Positions 11,888 through 22,851 of a stretch of DNA of 64,000 bases are shown here, piece by piece. The DNA comes from Thermothielavioides terrestris NRRL 8126 (lineage: Eukaryota; Ascomycota; Sordariomycetes; Sordariales; Chaetomiaceae). The notes under the pieces are model-generated. The model saw only the letters and a program-made list of their open reading frames with translations, searched no databases and was not told the DNA's origin. Position 1 is the stretch's first letter. The number at the start of each line of letters is the position of its first letter. The translations under genes were made by a program, and so were the position numbers. The stretch is taken from positions 1,984,001-2,048,000 of the forward strand of contig NC_016461.1 in NCBI RefSeq assembly GCF_000226115.1, in the 5' to 3' direction.

Positions 11888-14254
11888 ATGGCCGACTTTA
11901 CAACCTTTGGCGGAACTGATGAGGAGAACGCTGAGGTCAAGCGCCTCAATGCTGAAGTCGTAAGTCATCCAGATTGTCGTATCTCCGCGTAACCCGCATC
12001 AAGGCCGCAAGCGCTGACCTCCCAACTTCTTTCCCAGGAAGCGGACCCAGACAACTTCGAGAACTGGGAGAAGCTGATCCGTGCCTGCGAAAGCCTCGAG
12101 GGCGGCCTCAATCGCAACTCCAGTCCGCAGGCATTGGCAACCCTCCGCGACGCTTACGATCGCTTTCTCCTAAAGTTCCCGCTGCTCTTCGGGTATTGGA
12201 AGAAGTATGCCGACCTCGAGTTTAACATCTCCGGGCCCGAGTCAGCCGAGATGGTATGCCCGCTCTCTTTTGAACTCGACTACCCCGGGCAACGCTGACG
12301 CCGCTACTAGGTCTATGAGAGAGGCTGCGCCAGCATCACCAACTCGGTTGACCTGTGGACCGAGTACTGCTCCTTCAAAATGGAAACCACTCACACTCCC
12401 CATCTCGTGAGAGAGTAAGTATAGGCGAACCGTTTCATTCCCAGCCCTCCCTGTAACCTCATCACCCGCAGCAGCCCTGCGAGGCCGGCGCCGGCCGCCT
12501 GACGAACCAAGAGGGATCGCGTCCAAGACGCAACTGTACCCGACATGGTGAGAGATACCAACGGCAGCCGCCGCCCTCTGCTGGGATCGTTCTCTCACAA
12601 TCTCTAACCAGGCTCTGCTGTGCTCAGCAGATCACAGCTCGGGAGTGCTGTGGCGGCCTTCTACACGTTTCTCATCCGCACGTGCCCCGGAGATGTAGTC
12701 TGGCCTCTTTGGATGGATCGCGTCGCTTACACCAAGTCCCCTCCTGTATTTGCATACCCTTCCCAACCCGTTCCATTCCCCCGTCCCGCCGCGGTCGCGC
12801 ATTGCTGACCCCTCTCCCAGGCTGTTTGAGCGCGCCGCCTCTCATATCGGACTGGACTTCCTCTCGCATCCGTTCTGGGACAAGTACCTGGAGTGCGAAA
12901 CTCGACATGAGGCCCCCGACAAGGTCTTCGCCATCCTGAAGCGCGTGATCCACATCCCGATGCACCAGTATGCCCGCTATTTTGAGCGGTTCCGTCAGAT
13001 GGCCCACACCCGGCCTCTGGAGGAACTCGTCTCGGCCGATATCGTGGCTCGGTACCGGGCCGAGGTCATTGCCGAGGCTGCCCAATTTGGCGTGCAGAAA
13101 CCCGAGCTTGAGATCGAGCGGGACATCCGGGCCAAGATCGATGCCTCCTTCTACCAGGTCTTCCAGCGCACCCAGCTCGAGACGAACAAGCGGTGGACGT
13201 TCGAGGCCGAGATCAAGCGGCCGTATTTCCACGTCACGGAATTGGAGCACCAACAGCTGGCTAACTGGCGCAAGTACCTCGACTTCGAGGAGGCAGAGGG
13301 CAACTACCAGCGGATAGTGTTCCTGTACGAAAGATGCCTGGTCACCTGCGCCCTCTACGACGAATTCTGGTTCCGATATGCTCGGTGGATGGAGGCGCAA
13401 GAGAATAAAGAAGAGGAGGTGCGGAACATCTATCTGCGCGCGACCACGCTCTTCGTTCCCATCAGCAGACCTGGCATCCGGCTCCAGTTTGCCTATTTTG
13501 AGGAGATGTGCGGCCGAATCGACGTTGCCCGGGATATCCATGCAGCTGTGCTCACGAAACTGCCGGACTGCGTCGAGGCGATCGTGTCGTGGGCAAATCT
13601 TCAACGGCGCCAGAGCGGCCTCAATGCGGCGATCGAGGTGTACAAGGCGCAGATCGACTCGCCCATCGTCGATATTTTCACAAAGGCCGCCTTGGTGACG
13701 GAGTGGGCATACCTGCTGTGGAAGGTCAAGGGTTCGGTCGACGAAGCCCGTACCGCGTTTGTCAAGAACGTGGAGTGGTACGCCGATAGCCGCCACTTCT
13801 GGCAGAAGTGGCTCGAGTTTGAGCTCGAGCAGCCGACCAACGCAGAGCTGGAGACGGAGCACTCTGAGAGGGTCAAGACCGTCATCACCGAGATGCGCGC
13901 CAAGAGCCGTCTGTCACCGGGCATCAAGCAGGAGCTGGGTCTGATGTACATGAATTACCTGCAGCAGCGCGGAGGAAAGCAGGCGATGAAGGAATTCTTA
14001 GCCATTGATCGAGAGCTCTTCGGGTATGTTCGTCTGGGTCCGGGTCGGAAAGTTTGCGAAGCACGGGCGCTAACCGAGAACACAGGCCGCAATCTGTCTC
14101 CCAGATCACCAAAGCGAAACAGTCCAAGGACAGCAGTGGGGTTCCCGAACTCGACGAAGCGACCCGTCTCAAGGCGGAGAAACGCTTCTATGCCTATTAC
14201 GAACTGCACATGGATCCAAACCCCAATGCCCAAGGTCCAGCTAGCTTCGAATAG
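11888..14254 (+). CDS. prp39: pre-mRNA-processing factor 39 (U1 snRNP)
   Basis: HAT-repeat scaffold of the U1 snRNP that helps 5' splice-site recognition. Exons 11888-11959, 12038-12253, 12311-12414, 12821-14023 and 14086-14254 encode 587 aa. Repeats of the HAT (half-a-TPR) type run almost end to end; examples are FENWEKLIRACE, LFGYWKKYADLEF, DLWTEYCSFKME, HPFWDKYLECE, FWFRYARWMEAQE and SRHFWQKWLEFELE. The central block IHIPMHQYARYFERFRQMA is typical of Prp39. Residue HLVRE in exon 3 joins LFERAASHIG in exon 4 as the family requires. The third intron is 406 nt, several times the local norm, and contains a candidate cassette exon (separate entry). The start ATG has an upstream pyrimidine-rich leader. 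Length is in the family range. Confidence 0.93.
12472..12547 (+). other. candidate stop-bearing cassette exon in PRP39 intron 3
   Basis: A 76-nt segment preceded by CACCCGCAG and followed by the strong donor GTGAGA. Splicing exon 3 (ends 12414) to it gives a normal-sized 57-nt intron. Read in the PRP39 frame it meets TGA at 12500-12502, and its length also breaks the frame. Including it would truncate the protein and could send the mRNA to decay. A weaker further segment may lie around 12631-12745. Confidence 0.45.
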
Positions 14255-15814
14255 CTGCAACCATCCGGTGACATGCCAGTCGGGGGGGCGACTGGCAGGC
14301 GTTGTATCATAGCAGTTTCGAGCTGCCTTCTCGGCTCGTCATCATTGGGGTTGGTTTTGGTTTGCGCCGGAGCCAAGCACTTACGACAGGACTGGCTTTT
14401 GTGCTGGGTGGGGGTGGTAGAAGACCGTCTGGGGAGACGATTGCTGGACTCGGATGGCTCGTTAATGCTTCCCTGCGATCTGAATACCTTGATATCTCGG
14501 TATAGGGAGAGAAGCAGTGTACCATTGTATCAACACCATCGTATCATGCTTCCTACGGACCTGAGCTCATGAGTCGTGAAATGCTCGCCGCGGCTATATC
14601 ACTATTCGCAAGCTTACCGTTCCTTGGTGCCTCAATCCCGCTTGCATGCTATATAAGGTATCGTCTTGTCTCCCGTGCTGTGGAGTTGTGCTGCAGGGCG
14701 ATTATTCAGAGCCACTCCATGCCGTAGAAAACTACGGGTATCGTTGTATAGCTGTGAACTGGACGTGTATTGTAGTTGCGGCTTCTTCACTCCGGAACTA
14801 ACGTCCGATTTCGCGAAGTGGGTGGTGGGCCCTTAGCACGTGGCGGGCTCGGTCCGCCACTTCCCGTGTGGGATCATGCTGACAGAGACCAATTCCATGC
14901 TATGAGGGTTGAAATGCGAACACTTGGCATGAGATCTTTCCCCTCCTGATTAACTCCAGTATATCCGTGGGTAGATACAACGGAACGCCCAATGTTGCGG
15001 CGGCCGCAAGCTCTTGCAAGGCATTACGGAAGGCAGTGGATTACTCGGGGAGGCTCGGCGTCTCGGAATCGTCCCATCTCAACACGACCAGAGCCTCCGT
15101 GCTCAGGGCTTGTCCTGTCACAAGCAACCTATCAGGAACCGACCCCGCGCTGCAAGGGACGGGGAGGCAAAAGCCGCAAAAATGGAGGCTCAAAATCAAC
15201 GTCCTCTCCAACTCCGTTTTGCTCCATGTTTCCTCGGGCTTTCTCGGAGAAGCCCTCGGCTCCGTGTACGGCCTCGGCACTCGCCGCCGGGTCCCCACTC
15301 GCCATGGCGTCTTCCACCCTAACTTGCTGCAAAACTGGAAATCGTCGGGATGAGGACCACAGTAAGACTTGGCGAAGATGTTTGATCGCTTCACCTGATC
15401 TTTCCACACTGAGAGAGAGCCCCACAGGTGGATGCCCCCCACTGACGAGCTCAACCACTCACCGTTCACCCATATCTTTCTTTTCGATGTGATTCCACAT
15501 TCGCGGTTGGCAACAGCCGAACTGCCACCCGTTCGCCTCCCTCGCTTGCTTACATATCTCCTCGTCCATATCAATTCCCAATCACGCCTTTTTGAGGTGG
15601 CCAGCCGTTTCTCTTCTTGCCTGCTTCCGTCAGAGTCCTCTTCAGTACCCGGCTTTGAGTTTCGAGGTGAGCATCTTCCTCCAATCGATCTTCGTTGCCA
15701 CGGCCAACTTGCGCGAATTCCCGATCCACTGCTCTGGCAATCGTTCCACCTCGAGCTCTGGTACCCCCACGCTCCGAACGCTCAATTCTAACCACGCGTT
15801 TCCGCACACCACAG
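14255..15814. other. PRP39 3' region and cytochrome c peroxidase promoter
   Basis: No supported gene. Overlapping frames on both strands at 14960-15570 lack any recognisable feature. A possible 5'-UTR intron of the peroxidase gene starts at GTGAGC (15666) and ends at CACAG directly before its ATG. Confidence 0.45.
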
Positions 15815-17060
15815 ATGGCGACCGCAACCCGCACCTTCACTCGCGCCCTGCGCACCTCGGCCCGGCCCGCGTTCGCTGCCGCCCCCCGTGTCGCTTTCCG
15901 CCAGAGCGGCCGCCGCTTCTATTCGTCGGAGCCGCCCGCCAAGCAGGGGTCGTCGACCTGGCTGTGGCTCGCCGGTGCGGCTGCCGTCGGCGGCGGCGGT
16001 GCCTGGTTCTACCTGAACAACCAGCAGAGCTCGGCCACGCCCAAGGCCTTCACGCCCAAGTTCGAGGACTACCAGGCCGTGTACAACGAGATCGCCAACC
16101 GCCTCGAGGAGAAGGACGACTATGACGACGGCAGCTACGGCCCGGTGCTGCTCCGCCTCGCCTGGCACGCCAGCGGCACCTATGACAAGGAGACGGGCAC
16201 GGGCGGCAGCAACGGCGCCACCATGCGCTTCTCTCCCGAGAGCGACCACGGTGCCAACGCCGGTCTGAAGGTTGCGCGCGACTTCCTCGAGCCTGTGAAA
16301 GGTGAGTGCTATCCGTCAAGTCTGGCGCAAGGGGGGCTGTAGACGAGGAAAAAAAAAAAAAAAAAAAACGAATTGCTGACGCGTTTGGAAACAGCCAAGT
16401 TCCCCTGGATCACGTACTCCGATCTCTGGATCCTCGCCGGCGTCTGCGCCATCCAGGAGATGCTTGGCCCCAAGATTCCCTACCGTCCCGGCCGCCAGGA
16501 CAAGGACGTCTCCGCCTGCACTCCCGATGGCCGCCTGCCCGACGGCGCGCAGGGCCAGGACCACCTCCGCAACATCTTCTACCGCATGGGATTCAACGAC
16601 CAGGAGATCGTCGCGCTGTCCGGTGCTCACGCGCTCGGGCGCTGCCACCCCGACCGGTCCGGCTTCTCCGGCCCCTGGACCTTCTCCCCGACTGTCCTGA
16701 CCAACGACTACTACAAGCTGCTGCTCGACGAGAAGTGGCAGTGGAAGAAGTGGAACGGGCCTAAGCAGGTAAGCTTCGCAGAACCGGGCAATTGGCGCAG
16801 GTATCTGTCTTGGGAGCGACTGCTAACGCAGGCGGTAAAAACAACAGTACGAGGACAAGAAGACCAAGTCCCTGATGATGCTGCCGGCCGACATGGCGCT
16901 CGTCCAGGACAAGAAGTTCAAGGAGTGGGTGCAGAAGTACGCGGCCGACAACGACCTCTTCTTCCGGGACTTCGCGGCCGTGATCGTCAAGCTGTTTGAG
17001 CTCGGCGTGCCGTTCAAGGAGGACCAGGAGAGGTGGGTGTTCAAGACCGTCAACGCCTAA
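15815..17060 (+). CDS. ccp1: cytochrome c peroxidase, mitochondrial
   Basis: Haem peroxidase of the intermembrane space that reduces hydrogen peroxide with electrons from cytochrome c. Exons 15815-16301, 16395-16768 and 16848-17060 encode 357 aa. Residues 1-35 are an Arg/Ala/Ser-rich mitochondrial presequence. A hydrophobic segment ([20 protein letters not shown], 48-67) is the sorting anchor that in yeast is cut by the m-AAA and rhomboid proteases. The distal haem site RLAWHAS supplies Arg114, Trp117 and His118; the proximal ligand is His241 in [11 protein letters not shown]; Trp257 in GPWTFSP corresponds to the radical-forming Trp191 of yeast. All key residues are present. Intron 1 contains an A20 run (16349-16368) before its acceptor. 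The next gene, ATP11, is also mitochondrial, but no operon-like relation is implied. Confidence 0.97.
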
Positions 17061-18027
17061 GGTGCCGCGCCCAAGGTGATGAGGGTGAAGAAGGACGGTG
17101 GGCGGATGTTTTGCCACGGCATGTGTGCGGCGGGGATGAAGTGAGATGAGCTTTAGAGAGACGGCATCAAGGAGGAGCGGGGTGGGAGATAATCATTGTC
17201 GGCCACGTATGAGTGTCTGCCATCTTGGCTCACTCTCTTGGCGGCGCGCCCCTCGAGGGGCTAGAGCAAGAGCCGCCCGCGTTAGAGCGGGCACCGCGCG
17301 GACAAGTGCCTGCCGCGGTTTCACTCGACTTCTTTAGCGTTTTTCTGTGTTTACTAGACGAGTTTGTAGAACAGTGGGGGGTAAATGGATATTTCACTCG
17401 TGCGAGGGCCGAGTTGGGAAGCGCTTTGTTGAAAATCCAAGTGACTTGGTTGGAAAGGGACGAAAGACGGAGAAGGCTGCCCTGTCCAAGGGGGTTCGGG
17501 GACGTTTTATCATGCATGCACTTGTTGGAGAGTCGAAAGGCGGGGAAGGGTCCCTGTCGCGGCAGTTAACTCCGTCTGCCCGTGTAACTCAAAGCCAACT
17601 CTTCCTTGGAGGATCGTCAGCGACGCGCCGGTTTGGGCGTCATTGGTCTTCTTCCGCAGCTAGTGCCGGGTAAGCCGTCAAGGTTCCCCGCATTTCCCCA
17701 GCCTCAGCTCAACCCCCGGCCCCTTGTCCGCTCGGGGGACACTGGGGGTCCGTGAACGAGGACTTACACTACACTGGCCTCAAACTGGCCACTCAGAGAA
17801 GGGTTGTCGTATTCTGAGGCGATCAAATCACCATATTCGGCGCTGAGTCGTGTGTGTTTACTCGGTTGATGCTTTGTGTTGCCCAAGTCTGCCAGCCAGA
17901 AGGGCATCGGAGGGTTAGGGTTGTGCTTGTAAGCCCCTGATGTCAATTTCTTATCGGATATGCAGTTTTGTCTCGCGATTTCTCACATGCTTGAAGTAGA
18001 ACACTTCCCCACGCTCCCGCCGAGACC
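17061..18027. other. intergenic between CCP and ATP11
   Basis: Short frames at 17213-17673 and 17764-17946 show no domain or splice partner. It probably contains the CCP 3' UTR and the ATP11 promoter. Confidence 0.5.
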
Positions 18028-19041
18028 ATGGCTCCAGCGCGGACGCCGGTGCTGCGGCACCTCCTGAGCTGCCAGACGCGCACACTGCGGGCATCGAACC
18101 AGCGACGGTGGGCGCAGGTGCACGACGTGCGCTTCCTGGCGACGACGCAGCAGCCGCGCAGCGTGCTCGAGAGATACCGCGACAAGCTCGACCGCAAGGC
18201 CCGCGAGGAGGGCCACGCCGACATCGACTCGCTCAAGGCCGCCTACGCCGACAAGATCAAGGCTCTGCGTCAGGACGCCGTTGCCGCCCCCCTCACCACC
18301 ACCACCGGCCCGGCGCCGTCTTCCCAACCCGAAGCAGCATCCCAACAACAACAACAGCCACCACCAGTAGCAGCAGCAGCATCCCACCCCGCTCCTCCAA
18401 AATCCACCTCTTCCGCCTCCCCAACAGGCATCAAACCCCTTTCGGAAATCCTAGACCTGCAAAAAGCAGCGGCACTCCCCCTCGAAGAGCTGACCGCCAT
18501 CTGGCGCCTGCGGCACGCAGCCAACCCGAACTCGCTCTGCGCGGTAATCCCCGCCGCGACCTTCGCGACCATGAACGCGCTGGCGCGGGCGCACCCGCAG
18601 TTCGTGCTGCCCGTGCCGCACCCGCAGCAGGGCGGCGCCGAGATGCACTTCCTGCAGTGGACGTGGGACGCGCCGACGCGCAGCGCCACCGTGCTGTTCA
18701 CCCGCCTGGCCGAGTACAAGGCGCGCGGCGAGTTCGCCGCGCCGCACACCACCGCCACGCACTACTACGGCGACGAGCTGGCCACCTCCGCCGCCGCGGC
18801 GGCGGGCGGCGGCAAGGGGGGCGTCGTGCTCATGCAGGGCGCCGTGGTCGCTGATCGCGGGGTCAAGGTCGAGGAGGCCAGGTGGTTGGTCATGTGTCTG
18901 CAGCGGTTCTATGGCGGGTGGGATGGGGTCGAGAGCAGGGAGCGGGCGGAGGAGAGGAGGCGGTTGTTGGAGTGGTTTGGGAAAGGGGATGCGAGGTTTA
19001 GCGTGGAGAAGTTGATGGAGGAGGCGGAGAGGATGGGGTAG
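18028..19041 (+). CDS. atp11: ATP11-family F1-ATPase assembly chaperone
   Basis: Mitochondrial matrix chaperone that holds the F1 beta subunit until it assembles with alpha. Single exon, 337 aa. Residues 1-40 form a mitochondrial presequence rich in Arg and Thr. Residues 85-135 are a low-complexity Gln/Pro/Ala/Ser linker. The conserved ATP11 domain (about 145-337) starts at KPLSEILDLQKAAALP and contains LEELTAIWRLRH, EMHFLQWTWD, VLFTRLAEYKARGEFAAPH and the C-terminal LQRFYG block, all diagnostic of the family. An Ala/Gly-rich insertion (about 252-265) interrupts the C-terminal part. The Gly/Pro-rich composition suits a GC-rich genome. Confidence 0.92.
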   Translation: MAPARTPVLRHLLSCQTRTLRASNQRRWAQVHDVRFLATTQQPRSVLERYRDKLDRKAREEGHADIDSLKAAYADKIKALRQDAVAAPLTTTTGPAPSSQPEAASQQQQQPPPVAAAASHPAPPKSTSSASPTGIKPLSEILDLQKAAALPLEELTAIWRLRHAANPNSLCAVIPAATFATMNALARAHPQFVLPVPHPQQGGAEMHFLQWTWDAPTRSATVLFTRLAEYKARGEFAAPHTTATHYYGDELATSAAAAAGGGKGGVVLMQGAVVADRGVKVEEARWLVMCLQRFYGGWDGVESRERAEERRRLLEWFGKGDARFSVEKLMEEAERMG

Positions 19042-19229
19042 GTCGACTTAGTGTTGGTGCTGGTGTATTGATATGGGGTAGTGAGGGGGGAAAACCGGTT
19101 TGTAGGATAGATGGGATCAGTGTGGCATAATATGGGCGCTAGACGGGATATTGGCTTGCATGGACATACATAGAACTAGACTCTACATTGGGACATACGT
19201 CCACATGTGCTTTGCCTACCAAACGGTTA

Positions 19230-21097
19230 TCACAACTTCGCCCCCAAAGCCCGCTGCTCCTGCTGCTTCGCCTGCGCCCGCATCACCCTCCGCAACACCT
19301 TGCCGCTGGGCGACTTGGGGACGTGGTCCACGAAGCGCACGCCGCCGCGCAGCTTCTTGTGCGGAGCCACCCGCGCCGCCACCCACTCGGCAAGCTGCTC
19401 CGCCTTGGCGTCGCCGGCCGCCACCCCCGGGCGGAGGACGACGTATGCCCGCGGCACTTCGGTCGCGTTGGCGCGGTCCTCGACGCCGATCACGCAGGCG
19501 TCGGCGACGTCCTCGTGCCCGAGCAACACCCCTTCTAGCTCGGCCGGCGGGACCGGGTAGCCGTCTGAGAGGGACGGGTCGTCAGTGGGGGGGTGTCTGT
19601 CTAAACCGGGGAGGAAGGGAGGGCTTTTTTGCTTTACTTACTGTACTTGATCAGCTCCTTGAGCCGATCTACGCAGTAGAAATTGCCGTGCTTGTCGCGC
19701 CGGAACACGTCTCCGGTTTTGAAGAAGCCGTCGGGCGAAAACGCCTCCTTGGTCAGCTCGGGTCTGTTGAAGTATCCGGCGAAGACGTTGGGGCCTTTTA
19801 GCCACAGCTCGCCAGACTGCCGCCAGGCGCAATGTCAGCTAAGAAACGCAACCAGGGATGTGCGGTGGAAGAGACGGCCGTACTTCACCCTCCGGCACCT
19901 CCTTCCCATCCTCGCCCACGATCTTGGCCGTCATGTTGGGCATCAGCTTCCCAACGGACCCCATAAACTTGGCCCACTCATCCACCGTCTGGCAGCACAC
20001 CACGGCGCTCGTCTCCGACAGCCCGAACCCCTGCTTCACCGGCACCTTGAGCCGGTTCCACACCGCCTCGGTCAGCTCCCGCGTCAGCGGCGCGGCACCC
20101 GAGTGCAGCACCTTCAGCGAGCTCAGATCGTACGCGTCCACGGCCGGGTGCTTGCTGAAGGCCAGCACGACGGGCGGCGGCACGTAGGCGAAGGTGACGC
20201 GGTACTTCTCGATGGCGCGCAGGGCCTTCTCCATGTCGAAGCGCTCCAGCACGACGAGCTGCCAGCCCTCGTACAGCGCCATCAGCACGCCGCAGGTGAG
20301 GCCGTAGATGTGGAAGAAGGGCAGCACGGCCAGCTGCCTGTCGCCGGCGCCGTCGGGCCCGCCGCGGCTGCGCCACTGGCTGCCCTCGACGTAGCTCGCC
20401 TGCAGCAGGTTGGCGACCATGTTGCGGTGCGACAGGCCGACGCCCTTGGGCAGGCCGGTGGTGCCGGAGCTGTAGACGAGGAAGGCGAGGTCGCGCCGGG
20501 GCGCGATCTTGGCCTTGGCGTACCGCCCCGTGTAGCTGGTGCTGCGGATGCTGGCGAAGTGGCGGGTGCGCCCGCGCGGGTCGCGCCGCGGGCCCAGCAC
20601 CACGACGCGCTCCGGCGGGAGGCCGGCCTTGTGCGCGGCCGCGAGCGCCGTGCCCAGGTAGGCCGGCTGCGTCACCAGCCCCTTGGCGCCGGAGTCGCGG
20701 AGCTGGAAGGCCAGCTCGTCGGTGGTGTAGAGGGGGTTGGCGGGCGAGACGACGCCGCCTGCCCAGAGGGCGCCGAGGGTGACGATGGGGGTCTTGTGTG
20801 CGAGTGTAGTTAGTGAGCGTCCTCGGCGGATGGATACTGTCGACGCACATCGATGGAGTTTGGAGTGTACAAGGCAAGTACGTCGCCCTTCTTCCACCCC
20901 CAGAGCGCCTTCAGTCCCTTGCCGAACTCGATGGACGCGCTGCGCACATCGGCCCAGCTGTACGAGCGGCCCGTCTCGGCGCAGGTCAGGATCTCCTTGG
21001 TCACAGGGAAGTCTCTGTGCTTGTGCCCGAACAGAAACGACCACAGATCGATCCCGTCGGGGATGTCGAGCGGCGGGAACGTGGACGGGTACGGCAT
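19230..21097 (-). CDS. acyl/aryl-CoA ligase (4-coumarate:CoA ligase-like), probable peroxisomal
   Basis: ANL-superfamily adenylating enzyme that activates a carboxylic acid with ATP and joins it to CoA. Exons 21097-20849, 20792-19884, 19816-19642 and 19564-19230 encode 555 aa. The P-loop-like AMP-binding motif YSSGTTGLPKGV lies near residue 190. GFGLSETSAVV is the A5-type motif, and FKTGDVFRRDKHGNFYCVDR the hinge motif. PKSPSGKVLRR carries the C-terminal catalytic Lys. The last three residues, AKL, form a PTS1 peroxisome-targeting signal. The combination matches fungal 4CL-like enzymes of peroxisomes, some of which act in side-chain activation or beta-oxidation; the substrate cannot be read from the sequence. 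No biosynthetic partner gene is adjacent. ATP11 is convergent, 188 bp away. Confidence 0.9.
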
Positions 21098-22254
21098 TGT
21101 GTTATTTGTGGGTGTGCTGCGAAAGGGAAAGGAAGAAGAGAAAAGTCAAGGTCTTGTTGTCATGCCGGTGCTTGAACGACAAGGCACAAGCATGTGCCAT
21201 GCTCTTGATGCTGGTGGCATGGGTGTCGATTGGCGTTTATCCCTGTAGAGTTGCCGATGGCTGGCATCGGCTCTCACGCTGGCGTGCCCACGGGCCGTCG
21301 TCTAGCATCGGCCCCGCCGACCCGGCTCCGAACTTCGAATGCGGGGAGGTCAGGTGACGGCGGCTTAGTACGGAATCCATCGTCCGCCCTTGAGCTGATG
21401 CTTCTGCCGAGGAGTTGCGCTAGGTACACTACCTACACGCAGCTAGCAGCGCAGCCAACTGGGGATCTATCATTTCCTTCTGTCAACCACCCAATCCGAA
21501 GCTTCCAGTTCGTCGCCGGGGTCGCCCGCCGGGCTCTCGCTCTATGTAATCCGTACCTATCTAGCTCAATCCCCTCCAGGAGTGGCGATTACCCGTATAT
21601 ACAGCGACGGCCATCGCCGTTGTCAATAGATGGGTTGGAAATGCCCCGAGCTGGAAAGGGGCTCGCGGCAAGCGGAAACAACCGCCAAGCCAGGGGAAGG
21701 GAGCTGGTGTGGACAGGGGTGCGAGACGGCTCGGGTCGAAACCATCGCTTAGCGCGGCGGTTTCAGAACGGAGTCTGGCTTATGAGTTGAGAGTCTTGGG
21801 GGGAGTGGACCTGGTTTTTGGGATGCTGTTTTTGGCGTTTCCCGGCAGATCGCCAGATCCCCATTGGATTTGCTGGTTCGGCGGACTGAAATATCCTACC
21901 TCGCTTCTTTGGATTACACCCGTAGGGGCCAAGGCACATCTACCCCGGTTACTCGCGTTGGGAACTCGTGGGCGAGAGATGAGACGATTCGTGCTTGATG
22001 GCTCCATTTTGGGATGCCACTTCTAGACGAGGGCAGCCGAGCTGGTGAATATTTCATCTGGTGTCTCCCGCGCTGTCCAAGTCACGACTCTTGCGAGACA
22101 CCCCCGTCTGTACGCTCGTAAACACCGTCGGCTATCTTTGGCACCGTGTACTTTTCTTTCATATACACAGCTGGGCTGTCTTCGCTTCGATTCTTTCTTC
22201 TTGCTACGCTCCTTGAACAGTCTCCTCCGTTTTCGCCTTACTCAGACCGTCACC
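21098..22254. other. divergent region upstream of the CoA ligase and the secreted protein
   Basis: No supported gene. A CTAGGTACACTACCTAC motif lies near 21420, and the part nearest 22255 is pyrimidine-rich, as expected of a fungal promoter. Confidence 0.5.
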
Positions 22255-22851
22255 ATGTATCTCAAAGGCGCATTGCTCTTCTCCCTTCTCGCCTCCTCCT
22301 TGGCGGCCCCAACCGCCAATGGCGACCGGAAAGTCAAGCGAGGTGTCCTTACAGTCCAGGACTACTCGCAGTTCCAGGTCTCTGACGGCGTGGCTGGCAA
22401 CGCCCTGGCCGAGGTGAACGCCAAGTTCCCTGTATGGAGAACCTCCCTTCTCCTCAGCCCGCTCTCTCATCGGCTCACACGTTCCTCTCAGATCGACCAG
22501 AGCGACCTCGCCTCGGTCGACCCTCAAGACCTTGCCATCATCAAAGCCGCCCGGGAGACCGCCGAGGCCGCCGAGACGGACGAGGGCGGGTTCAACGACG
22601 CCATCAAGGCGGCCGGCGGCACCTCGACGGCCGCAGGCAAGGCGCTGCAGAACGGCAAGATCAAGAACAAGGTGCTCAAGCTGCAGCTGGAGGTGCTGGC
22701 GCTGCAGATCGAGGCGGCCCAGGGGGGCTCGAATAACACCGCCAAGATCGCCGAGGAGCAGAAGAAGCTGGACACCAACATCAAGCTCGACCAGGCCGCG
22801 GCTGGGCAGCCGAGCCAGTCCGTGGATTTCCAGGGGTCGGACCAGCCTTGA
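22255..22851 (+). CDS. small secreted protein
   Basis: Two exons (22255-22431, 22492-22851) give 178 aa. Residues 1-18 are a clear signal peptide (MYLKGALLFSLLASSLAA). A dibasic KVKR site at about 26-29 suggests Kex2-type processing. The mature part is Ala-, Gln- and Lys-rich, probably helical, with KIKNKVLKLQLEVLALQIEA as a likely amphipathic or coiled segment. It resembles the small secreted proteins common in Sordariomycetes, with the motif VLTVQDYSQFQVSDGVAGNA; the function is unknown. The 60-nt intron is a multiple of three and has no stop, so unspliced mRNA would add 20 residues after KFP. There are no cysteines in the mature part, unlike many effectors. Confidence 0.8.
   Translation: MYLKGALLFSLLASSLAAPTANGDRKVKRGVLTVQDYSQFQVSDGVAGNALAEVNAKFPVWRTSLLLSPLSHRLTRSSQIDQSDLASVDPQDLAIIKAARETAEAAETDEGGFNDAIKAAGGTSTAAGKALQNGKIKNKVLKLQLEVLALQIEAAQGGSNNTAKIAEEQKKLDTNIKLDQAAAGQPSQSVDFQGSDQP

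Noticed and set aside
12672..13862. 396-codon minus-strand frame over PRP39
   Set aside because: Antisense shadow of the main PRP39 exon; the plus strand has clear HAT repeats.
18108..18854. Long plus-strand frame overlapping ATP11
   Set aside because: A GC-rich shadow in another frame of the ATP11 exon, with Arg/Ala-rich composition and no family match.
21300..21345. tRNA-like TTCGAAT in a gap
   Set aside because: No matching A box, acceptor stem or anticodon arm could be drawn.
19230..22851. Secondary-metabolite cluster suggested by a CoA ligase
   Set aside because: Neighbours are ATP11 and a small secreted protein; no synthase, transporter or tailoring gene is near. The FAD monooxygenase is 30 kb away.
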